A stretch of 22,839 nt of DNA, taken from NCBI GenBank assembly GCA_030151635.1, contig JASLDF010000013.1:1-22839 (forward strand). Direction: 5' to 3'. The notes below the pieces were generated by a model. That model saw only the letters and a program-made list of their open reading frames with translations, was not told the origin of the DNA and ran no database searches. The DNA is from Bacteroides sp. (lineage in GTDB: Bacteria; Bacteroidota; Bacteroidia; Bacteroidales; Bacteroidaceae). The position numbers and the translations under genes were made by a program. Below, in pieces: positions 1 through 8,000 of the stretch. The number at the start of each line of letters is the position of its first letter. Within the stretch, counting starts at the first letter, position 1.

Positions 1-110
1 TCCAAAAGACTCCATTTCATGTTTGAATCTTTTGGAATGACTCCAATATCCGAAGGCTTTTTTAAATCACCTTTGGTGTTAATGTTGTGATATATGTCTT
101 CATTAGTCAT
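1..110 (-). CDS. Start of an unidentified gene, cut by the left edge
   Basis: Reading leftwards from an ATG at 110-108, the frame is open to the window edge, giving 36 codons plus two bases. The peptide begins MTNEDIYHNINTKGDLKKPS and continues with a short hydrophilic stretch that has no signal peptide or membrane segment. The absence of stops and the plausible amino-acid mix, in a position where the next gene is also on the minus strand, support a real start. I do not recognise the family. The preceding 111-294 stretch holds no other gene and would be its leader or promoter, although I see no clear TAnnTTTG element there. The open frame is short enough to be chance. Confidence 0.45.
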   Translation of the reverse strand, partial: MTNEDIYHNINTKGDLKKPSDIGVIPKDSNMKWSLL

Positions 111-294
111 GTGGTAATGTTTTAATATTTAATTCAGATTAATTACATCAGCCCATTAAGTGCCAACAGGGTAAATATAATAACAGTTTGTATAATTTAG
201 GACAATAAATTGTGTTTTTGTGCTTGGGAAGCTAGGAATATGCTTAGAAATAGGTTGCAGGTGTTTTTCTTGTTATAAGTACGAGTTTTAACGC

Positions 295-328
295 AAAAAA
301 GGCTGTGATTAAAGAATCACAGCCTTTT
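295..328 (-). terminator. Terminator of the leucine-rich-repeat gene
   Basis: Perfect 14-base-pair stem (297-310 with 315-328) around a four-base AAAG loop. Six A on the left become a U6 tail for minus-strand transcripts. It sits 20 bases past the stop codon at 348. The right arm ends in TTTT, so it may also stop plus-strand transcripts. Confidence 0.85.
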
Positions 329-347
329 GTAATATATGTATTATTGA

Positions 348-1241
348 TTATAAATCGAATGATTTGATACGATTTCCTTCTTGCATCTCTTTAAGTGCTT
401 GTTGTTCACGCATCTTATCGAAAATCTTTCTTCTTTCAACATCTTGCAATCTTCTCAGGCGTTCTCTATGTAAGCCCTGATTTCCTGATAACTGTTGGTC
501 AAGTTTATTCTTTGCTACTTCACTTTTTAAAACATCATTATTCACTTTGAAGTTGATAAGGCTTGGTAACTCAAATATTTCTTCGGGAATCTCTTTTATT
601 GGATTTTCTTCAAGGTTTAATTCCTCTAAATGTTTTAACTTCTTTACAGAGGATGGAATGGATTTTACATTACATCTGTATAAGAATAGTCTTTTCAAAT
701 TAGGAAGCTCAAAAATCGCATTTGGTATTTTGCCAAAATCGGCTAAGAATACAGATTCTAAATTTTTTAAGTGCTTTATGTCTTCTGGCATAATACACTT
801 GCCATCACCTACTAAGTTAAGGTGTTTTAAATTTGTTAGGTCTTTAAAAGATGACGGAATTGAGCTGACTTTACTTTCTAGTAAGACAAAATCTTCAAGC
901 TGTTTTAGCCTGCCTATATTTTGTGGTATAGACTTGATCTGTGCACTAGGCATAGAACACAATGAGGTTAAATTCTCGAATCTTGTAATCCAATTTGGCA
1001 TAATGTCTGTGCCATAAAACACGACAGTTGTTTGGTCTTTGAATCTTAAATAAGTCAAAGAGTCTCTTTTCATCCAGTCTTGATTAATAACTAAAGGATC
1101 TTTAGCCATCTCTTCTGGTGAAATTTCTCTTAACCAAGCTTCTTGTCCATCAAAAGGTGCTTTTGTGTATTTTGCTTGGCTAAAAAGTGAAATTGGGAAG
1201 CATAGCAAAAAGAGACATGTTATTACATCTCGTTTCATCAT
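348..1241 (-). CDS. Secreted leucine-rich-repeat protein
   Basis: 297 residues. A signal peptide is visible: a basic MMKRD start, a hydrophobic core at residues 6-20 and a likely signal peptidase I site after FSQA (residue 23). There is no lipobox, so the protein is probably periplasmic or exported. Residues 88-232 carry about six leucine-rich repeats of the LxxLxLxxNxIxxIPxxI type, for example LEELNLEENPIKEIPEEI at 205-222. Residues 240-297 are a charged, probably helical tail rich in Lys, Arg, Glu and Gln. Such repeats usually bind proteins, but no partner is suggested: the gene is a single unit with its own terminator and a candidate promoter. Two ATG codons in tandem (1241 and 1238) could each be the start. 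The role is unknown. Confidence 0.85.
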   Translation of the reverse strand: MMKRDVITCLFLLCFPISLFSQAKYTKAPFDGQEAWLREISPEEMAKDPLVINQDWMKRDSLTYLRFKDQTTVVFYGTDIMPNWITRFENLTSLCSMPSAQIKSIPQNIGRLKQLEDFVLLESKVSSIPSSFKDLTNLKHLNLVGDGKCIMPEDIKHLKNLESVFLADFGKIPNAIFELPNLKRLFLYRCNVKSIPSSVKKLKHLEELNLEENPIKEIPEEIFELPSLINFKVNNDVLKSEVAKNKLDQQLSGNQGLHRERLRRLQDVERRKIFDKMREQQALKEMQEGNRIKSFDL

Positions 1242-1327
1242 AAGTTATATGTATAATCTTTATTATCTTACTTTAAACCTAAATATTAACTCGCTTAGGT
1301 TTTGTTTAAACATTCTTGCTAAAGGTG

Positions 1328-1335
1328 CAAAAGTA
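1328..1335 (-). promoter_or_regulatory. Candidate -7 promoter element for the LRR gene
   Basis: On the minus strand this reads TACTTTTG, an exact match to the Bacteroidetes -7 consensus TAnnTTTG, 87 bases ahead of the start codon. I could not find a convincing -33 TTTG at the expected 19-21 base spacing, and in AT-rich DNA an eight-base match can be chance. Confidence 0.35.
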
Positions 1336-1870
1336 ATAATTATTGTCTGGTATATGTATAAAATATACATTTTGTTTAAAACAAAGCTTTTACTTTCCGT
1401 TTTAGTACGAATGCTAAGCTAAATTAAGGATAATATTTTTATAATATGAATTTTACCGTTAAATGTATTTGATTGAAATGTTCATCTAATTAGTTAAGGG
1501 AACTAATATCATTACAATTTTTACCTCCTGTTTGGCGTCCATCAATCCTGAATTGAAATTATAATGTAAAATAAAGATGTTCTATTTTAGTAAATATTTA
1601 AATGTGATTTTTGAAAGTTGTATTTATCTCTTTAATAATATATGCTGTTATATATAAAGCGTTTTTTTTATTCTAAAAGCTTTGTGTGGGGGCTAAATGC
1701 GTGTTTTATGTAAATTTAATTAGTTTTTAATAGTTGATGTTTGTTTTAATAGATCATATAATTCCCTTTCTTTTGTTTTGGGTTTTACCAGTTTGCTATA
1801 AATGTTGGCGAGGATGATGTCAAAAAAGATAAGTTATATAGATCTATCAAGGTAAAGGTATGTGTGGCAT

Positions 1871-1897
1871 AATTAGCTATAGAATTATAGCTGAATT
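1871..1897. repeat. Short inverted repeat in the intergenic gap
   Basis: AGCTATA (1875-1881) and TATAGCT (1886-1892) are separated by four bases, and the flanking AATT on each side extends the symmetry with a one-base bulge. There is no T-run after it, so it does not look like a terminator. It could be an operator or chance, and the role is unknown. Confidence 0.4.
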
Positions 1898-2188
1898 AAG
1901 TTGCTTGAGTCTCTTGGTTTTTAACAGAATTGTAATATATATCTCATTTGTAATTCTTAATTATGAAAGTCAAAGCACTTTAGAGCAAGTTTATACATAA
2001 TCTTGAGCATGAATTAGCTTTTGTGAAGGTTTATATAGAATCTGTTTGATAATTGTGCTTTTAACTTTTATAAAGTGCCAACTATGGGTTGTAGAAGCTA
2101 TTTAAAGCCCTTTAAGTTTATTTTATTATCTTATGAAAAATATTATCTTCGTTAAATAGAAATCAATTACTAGTCTAAAATAACTATC

Positions 2189-3541
2189 ATGAAAAGAAGA
2201 ATAGCTATTCTCTTAGCTCTTTGTTTATGCTTCAATTTTGGCTATGCCAAAAAGAAAAAAGGATCATTAGCATTGGATCCTAGTAAAGTGGAGTGGTTTA
2301 AGGATGCCAAATTTGGAATGTTTATCCACTGGGGCTTATATTCGATGTTAGAAGGTACCTATGATGGGGTAACATTACCAGACACTAGAAGTGAAATTGG
2401 TAATAGTTGGTATGCAGAATGGATCCAGGCCCGTCTTAATATCCCTAACTCAATCTATCATAAACTTGCAGATGAGTTCAACCCTGTTAATTTTGATGCA
2501 GATAAGTGGATTTTAGATGCTAAGAATGCAGGTATGAAGTATTTTGTAATTACCGCTAAACATCATGATGGGTTTGCTTTGTGGGATACTAAATATTCTG
2601 ATTTCAATATCATGAATACGCCTTACGGAAAGGATATTTTACAACAGCTTGTGGATGCTTGTAAAAAATATGATATGAAGTATGGTTTTTACTATTCTCA
2701 TTGGCAAGATTGGGAGCATCCTGGTGGTGCAGTTCCATATTGGAAAACGACTCGCCCTGATAAAGAGTTTGAGAAATATTGGAAGAAAAAGAGTTTGCCA
2801 CAAGTAAAAGAGTTGATTAAAAAATATGATCCAGATTTATTGTGGTTTGATACTTGGGATGAAGTAAGTCATATTACTGATGAACGTCGTGATGAATTAA
2901 TAGCACTTGTTCGAGAAAATAGTGATAAGTGTCTTATCAATGGTCGTATTAGTTATTACAGTCCAGGAAGTAATATTGATTTCTTAGAAATGCATGATAA
3001 CAACTATCCTGATGAAGTTTTAATGAAACCTTGGCAGACACCTGCTACAATGCAACATTCTTGGGGGTATCATGCTAAAGATTTTAATTGGAAATCTTCT
3101 AATCGTATGTTGGGCTACTTGGTTAATAATATATCTAAAGGTGGTAATTACTTGTTGAATGTTGGACCTATGGGAGATGGTGCATTTCCCAAGATGGCTA
3201 TTAAACGTCTTGGTGAAATGGGAGCTTGGATAGGTGTAAATAGTGAAGCTATTTATGGCACAAGAAGAGTGAACTATGAGTTGAATGATAAGGTTTTTCT
3301 AACTCAGCGCTCTGATGAGAAGAATGAATACCTATATGTATTTATGACTGAGCCAACATCAGAAATTATTCTTCCTATAGCTTTAAATGGAATCACCAAA
3401 TGTGAACTACTTGAAACAGGAAGACCTATTGATTGTGGTGCTGATTTTAGCTTTACGAAAATATTTGTTCCTGAAAAAATATTTATTGATGGTCAAATTC
3501 AAGTTCTAAAAATAACGTACGGCAAAAAAATATCGCAATAA
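2189..3541 (+). CDS. Secreted alpha-L-fucosidase, glycoside hydrolase family 29
   Basis: 450 residues. It hydrolyses terminal alpha-L-fucose from glycans, probably in the periplasm or at the cell surface. The signal peptide MKRRIAILLALCLCFNFGYA (1-20) is followed by a lysine run and the GH29 catalytic barrel. GH29 hallmarks include WFKDAKFGMFIHWG (36-49), the substrate-binding pair in AKHHDGFALWDT (123-134), and DLLWFDTW (216-223), where D221 fits the catalytic nucleophile. RMLGYLVNNISKGGNYLLNVG (306-326) closes the barrel. The acid/base residue varies between subfamilies and I do not assign it. Residues about 357-450 form a small C-terminal beta domain. There is no SusC/SusD pair or sulfatase nearby, so this is a stand-alone gene rather than part of a polysaccharide utilisation locus. 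The substrate linkage cannot be read from sequence. Confidence 0.93.
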   Translation: MKRRIAILLALCLCFNFGYAKKKKGSLALDPSKVEWFKDAKFGMFIHWGLYSMLEGTYDGVTLPDTRSEIGNSWYAEWIQARLNIPNSIYHKLADEFNPVNFDADKWILDAKNAGMKYFVITAKHHDGFALWDTKYSDFNIMNTPYGKDILQQLVDACKKYDMKYGFYYSHWQDWEHPGGAVPYWKTTRPDKEFEKYWKKKSLPQVKELIKKYDPDLLWFDTWDEVSHITDERRDELIALVRENSDKCLINGRISYYSPGSNIDFLEMHDNNYPDEVLMKPWQTPATMQHSWGYHAKDFNWKSSNRMLGYLVNNISKGGNYLLNVGPMGDGAFPKMAIKRLGEMGAWIGVNSEAIYGTRRVNYELNDKVFLTQRSDEKNEYLYVFMTEPTSEIILPIALNGITKCELLETGRPIDCGADFSFTKIFVPEKIFIDGQIQVLKITYGKKISQ

Positions 3542-3696
3542 CTATTTCATTCTAATTATTAAATTAGTGTTAACTACGTTTACATTCACTAATTAGAGTA
3601 ATTAAAGTTGTTATAGATTTGCAATTCAAAGAACTAAAACGTAAGTTCGAAGCGCATTTCGAATATCGAAAGTTCTCAATCTTAATTCAAACAATA

Positions 3697-3730
3697 AAAA
3701 AGGCTAGGTATTTATTTACTTGGCCTTTTT
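3697..3730 (+). terminator. Terminator of the fucosidase gene
   Basis: Stem of 14 pairs (3697-3710 with 3717-3730, two of them G-U) and a six-base loop, ending in five T. It lies 156 bases past the fucosidase stop. The 3542-3863 interval between the convergent fucosidase and prs genes contains only this hairpin and the next one. Confidence 0.75.
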
Positions 3731-3780
3731 AGCTTTTAGATAATTGGATATATATATAATCTTATATCACTACTATTAGC

Positions 3781-3819
3781 AAAAAAAGGGTTGTAAGAAA
3801 TTAATCTTACAACCCTTTT
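3781..3819 (-). terminator. Terminator of prs
   Basis: Perfect 15-base-pair stem (3784-3798 with 3805-3819) with a six-base loop. Seven A at 3781-3787 give a U-run for minus-strand transcripts. It lies 45 bases past the prs stop. Confidence 0.85.
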
Positions 3820-3863
3820 ATTCAACATTTAATTGTTGAAAATGCTTTATGCTAATTAATCAA

Positions 3864-4802
3864 TTAAATAATGTATTGATTACTGATTGATTCGTTGTTA
3901 ACAACACGTTTAATTGTTTCTGCAAACATGCCTGCAATACTAAGTTGTTTAACCTTACCGCAACCTTTAGTATATGGTATACTATCTGTAAATACCATTT
4001 CTGTAAGTGCAGAAGCTTCAACTCTTTCAGAAGCTGGATCAGACATTACACAGTGGCTAGCAATTGCTCTTACAGATTTAGCACCTGCTTCTAGCATAAT
4101 GTTAGCAGCTTTGGTAATTGTACCAGCAGTATCAACGATATCGTCAACAAGAATAACATTCTTGCCTTTCACGTCGCCAATAATTTGCATAGTTGCAACT
4201 ACGTTTGCTTTTTCTCTAGTCTTGTTACAAAGTACCAAAGGTACACCTAGGAACTTAGAGTAAGAGTTAGCACGTTTAGATCCACCTACGTCAGGAGTCG
4301 CAATTACTAAATCTTCTAGTTTTAGAGATTTAATGTAAGGAATAAATACAGCTGAAGCATACAAGTGATCCACAGGGTTGTTGAAGAAACCTTGAATTTG
4401 ATCAGCGTGTAAGTCCATTGTGATTAATCGGTCGATACCAGCAGTTGCAAGTAAATCGGCAACAAGTTTAGCTCCAATAGAAACACGAGGTTTATCCTTT
4501 CTGTCTTGACGTGCCCAACCAAAGTATGGTACAACCGCAACAATACTCTTAGCTGATGCTCTTTTTGCAGCATCAATCATAAGAAGAAGTTCCATTAAGT
4601 TGTCTGAGTTTGGGAAAGTTGATTGGACTAAAAATACGTTAGCTCCTCGGATTGATTCTTCGTAAGAAACGGCGAACTCACCGTCAGCGAAGTGAGTAAT
4701 ATTCATATTACCAAGAGGACAATTGAGGCTTGCGCAGATTTTTTCTGCAAGATACTTCGAGTTAGTACCCGAGAATACCATAAAGGGAGTTGTTTGGCTC
4801 AT
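3864..4802 (-). CDS. prs: Ribose-phosphate pyrophosphokinase (PRPP synthetase)
   Basis: 312 residues, the full length of class I PRPP synthetases. The enzyme makes 5-phosphoribosyl 1-pyrophosphate from ribose 5-phosphate and ATP in the cytoplasm, feeding purine, pyrimidine, NAD, histidine and tryptophan synthesis. Visible motifs are HFADGE (37-42), the ATP-binding stretch VPYFGWARQDRKD (91-103), the catalytic-site DLHADQIQGFF (130-140, H132), the flexible-loop KTRE (194-197) and the PRPP-binding VILVDDIVDTAGT (216-228). All key residues seem intact. It is a single gene with its own terminator and a candidate promoter in the gap to the divergent sensor kinase. The ATG at 4802 gives the normal family N-terminus. 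Confidence 0.98.
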   Translation of the reverse strand: MSQTTPFMVFSGTNSKYLAEKICASLNCPLGNMNITHFADGEFAVSYEESIRGANVFLVQSTFPNSDNLMELLLMIDAAKRASAKSIVAVVPYFGWARQDRKDKPRVSIGAKLVADLLATAGIDRLITMDLHADQIQGFFNNPVDHLYASAVFIPYIKSLKLEDLVIATPDVGGSKRANSYSKFLGVPLVLCNKTREKANVVATMQIIGDVKGKNVILVDDIVDTAGTITKAANIMLEAGAKSVRAIASHCVMSDPASERVEASALTEMVFTDSIPYTKGCGKVKQLSIAGMFAETIKRVVNNESISNQYII

Positions 4803-4841
4803 TTTTTGGAATAGTTATTATCCTATATATTAATTCGCCAT

Positions 4842-4849
4842 CAAAGGTA
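4842..4849 (-). promoter_or_regulatory. Candidate -7 element of prs
   Basis: Reads TACCTTTG on the minus strand, an exact match to TAnnTTTG, 39 bases before the start codon. The -33 region is only a T-rich stretch. Confidence 0.5.
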
Positions 4850-5049
4850 TAATTTATACGACTATTTAAAAAAAGTTATACAACATATTTATTCGAAAAA
4901 TGTTTAATGGCATTAAAAAATAGGAACTAGCTCTCTGAAATTCAGTATTTAATAGATGTAAATTAAAATTTACTTTGTGAAATAATCGAAACTTAGCATA
5001 AAACTAAAATTGAAAGGCAAGAATGACGATTCAAAATTCATTTTATTGT

Positions 5050-5057
5050 TATCTTTG
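5050..5057 (+). promoter_or_regulatory. Candidate -7 element of the sensor kinase operon
   Basis: TATCTTTG matches TAnnTTTG and lies 23 bases before the ATG at 5081, which implies a leader of under 20 bases. I see no good -33 TTTG. It would drive the kinase, response regulator and transporter together. Confidence 0.5.
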
Positions 5058-5080
5058 AATGGAAGTAATCCGTCGTAATA

Positions 5081-8000
5081 ATGAAGCATCTTTTTGCCAC
5101 TTTGACTTTTGTCTTTCTCCTAGTATCATGTGTTGGTGTTCCGCCAACACTAGAGGTTCAGCAGGTTAACCTTGCTAATGACTTGGCTTATATTGATAGG
5201 TATAGGTCTTTAGAAGAGCTTTATAGAAATTCGATAGAAGCCCATAACTTGGCTGTTAATTATAAAGATGGCAAGGCCGAAGCTTGTAATAATCTAGCAT
5301 TTTACTATTTCCTAAAAATGGATTTTGATAAAAGTAAGACCTATTGTTTGGAAGTGGCCGATTTAACAATTAACCAATTAGAACTGTTAGTTGCCGATAT
5401 CGGCATGATGAAAATTGCACAGCGTACGGCTCAAAATAAACTTTTCTACGATTATCGAAACAGTGCAATGAAGCGAATGAAGCGGATTAAAGAAGATCAG
5501 AGTCTTTTTGATAGCACGCGAGATAAAATTCGTTTGAACTATGCTTTTAGTGAATTCTACATTGTATCTGTAATTTATTTTTACTACTTGCAGCAGCTTG
5601 ATGCGGCATACGAAGTGATGGACATGCTTGATAATTACGACAAGGATGCTTATATGTATGAAGCTAATCGAACGGATGTTACACAATTACTTTTCTATAA
5701 ATATATAAAAGCTTCAACGGGACTTGTTGGTGCTAAATCTCAGAAAATAAAACTGTTAAAAGCATATGATTTATTGGCACAAGTTTACGTCACAGCTTCT
5801 GAATATGGCTTAATTTATTTTCAAGGAAATGCACTTCAGGGGGTTGCTGATTTAATGGCTAAGCCAGATGATTATTTGTTTCTAAAAGAAGAGCGTGGCC
5901 ATACTTTCTCGATATTTAAATTGCCTGTAAACGATGAGTTACCACACAAAATTGCGATGCATTCTTTGGCATTTTTTAAAGAGTATAATGATTTGTATCA
6001 AATGGCTGGTGTACATTTGACTCTTGCAAAAATAGATAATTATAGAGCTAATTTTTCAGGAGCATTAATTCAGTTAAAAGAAGCGATTGCCTGCGTTAAT
6101 ATGCAACATGAACTTTATTTTTCTTCTCATCACGATGTTAAACATGTGGATACACTACAATTGGTCGACTTATCGAATGAAGACCCTTTAGAACTGCGTT
6201 GGATTAGTGAAGGAGTATTGACAGTACCCGACTGGATTGGTCGTATCCGTGAGCAATTGAGTGTAACTTATGCTGGTTTAAATGATAAATTTGCATCAGA
6301 CTACAACCGTAATGTCTATTTAGATATTTTAGATTTAGTACGCCAAGACAAAGAGTTAGAGAGTCGTTTTGCTAAATTACAAGAGGAAGAGAGTTTGGTT
6401 AATAATTTGTTAACCTTCTTGCTTGTATTTATATTGCTTATCTCGGCACTTTTTTATATTCTAAATAAGCGAGCTAGAAGAAAAACAGCAAGTTATATTC
6501 AGCGCTTACAGAAATGTTTGCATATTGGACAGGAATTAACTGCTAGTTTACCTTCGGAGGCCATTGAGCTTTCTGATATTGTATTGCCAATTGCGTCCAT
6601 ACTCCGACCTTTTTTATTTGAAGAATTTGGAGTGATTCGTTTCAGGTTAGATATAAATGTTTTGGCAGATGAGTCTGAAACATATGTGTTTGATACGGAT
6701 GACTCTTTAGAAAGTTCTGGCGATGGTTTTAAATATGCGTTGTCTACCAATGATGGACAACTTGACATGGGGCATATGTCCATTTACCTTCCTAATAAAA
6801 TTACAAAAGAACAACATTCATTCTTTAACTTACTGATTCCTTCCATAACATGGGCAATTGAAAATGGTATTCATTTTATTGATCTAGGTGTTGAAAAAGA
6901 CATGCTTGATAAAAAGCTATACATTACAAATCAGCATAACATAGAACATCGTCGTGAGAATATCCACAAACGTGCAAGTATGAGAATCGTCTATGGTATT
7001 CAACCCTATATTGACCGTATTCGTAACGAAGTAGATAAATTATTACTGACTTCCTATGCTAAAGACAAGGAGGTTGTTAATTATAAACTACAATATATTC
7101 AGGAGCTAATTACCACGATTGACGAGTATAACGAAGTCTTAGCAATGTGGATTAAAATAAAACAAGGCTATTTAAGTTTGAAAATTACCAATTTCGATTT
7201 GGATGAGTTGTTTAATTTAGTTGCTAAAGGGAAAAGACCATTTGAATTAAAACAAATAGAGTTCGTTGTTCATCCTACTAATTTAAATGTCAAAGCAGAT
7301 CGAGCCTTGACACTTTTTATGATTAATACTTTGTTAGAAAATGCTCGTAAATACACTCATGAAGGCGGAAGGGTAGAGTTAGTAGCTGTTCCATTTAATG
7401 GAGGGGTTGAAATTGCAATTCAGGACACAGGAGTTGGTCTATCAGAAGAAGAAATTTCGTTAATTCTACGCGAGAAGATTTATGATTCTAAGCAAATAGG
7501 GAAAGAAAATGATTATATAGCTGCCGCTAAGGGGGGGGGCTTTGGGCTGATGAATTGCAAAGCTATCATTGATAAATATAAAAAAACAAATACCGTATTT
7601 GAGGTTTGTAAGTTTGATATCAAAAGCGACAAAAACAAAGGAAGTCGCTTTTCTTTCCGTTTACCTTTCGGTATTAAGAAAGTGCTTTCTATATTTCTGC
7701 TGATATCCTTTTTTACTAGCTTGATGTCTTGTGTGAAAAACCCGATAGATTCTTTTAAAGAAGAAGAGGTTGACTTTAAAACTACAACTAAAGTTGATAC
7801 ACTTTTAGACCGAGCATCTAAGTTGGCAAATGAAGTGTATTATGCAAATACTAGAAATGATTACGCTGTTGCTTTGAGTAAAGTAGATTCTGCTTTTGTT
7901 TATCTAAACCAATATTATTTTCAACAAACCCATCAAGCACACCCATTCCTACAGTTGGTTGGCGATGGAGTGCCAGCAGAGATTTTGTGGTTTAAGAGTA

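Larger units (their letters stand above)
1242..2188. other. Gene-free AT-rich interval between LRR gene and fucosidase
   Basis: About 950 bases with stops in all frames. The only open frames are very short, such as a 16-codon one from 1803 and an 18-codon one on the minus strand near 1540, and none looks like a gene. It must hold the promoters of the two flanking divergent genes. TATCTTCG at 2144-2151 is one mismatch from the -7 consensus and might serve the fucosidase. An inverted repeat at 1871-1897 is the only other structure I see. No RNA gene or mobile-element end was recognised. Confidence 0.6.

Noticed and set aside
547..1017. 156-codon plus-strand open frame inside the LRR gene
   Set aside because: It is a mirror of the repeat-coding strand. 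The minus-strand frame has a signal peptide and real repeats.
1165..1422. 85-codon plus-strand open frame across the LRR start and the AT-rich gap
   Set aside because: The first quarter is antisense to the signal peptide of the LRR gene, the rest is low-complexity AT-rich sequence, and no promoter or family resemblance supports it.
1803..1853. Short ATG frame of about 16 codons in the gap
   Set aside because: Too short and without any supporting signal; expected by chance.
3895..4263. 122-codon plus-strand frame opposite prs
   Set aside because: Shadow of the prs coding strand, which has all catalytic motifs of PRPP synthetase.
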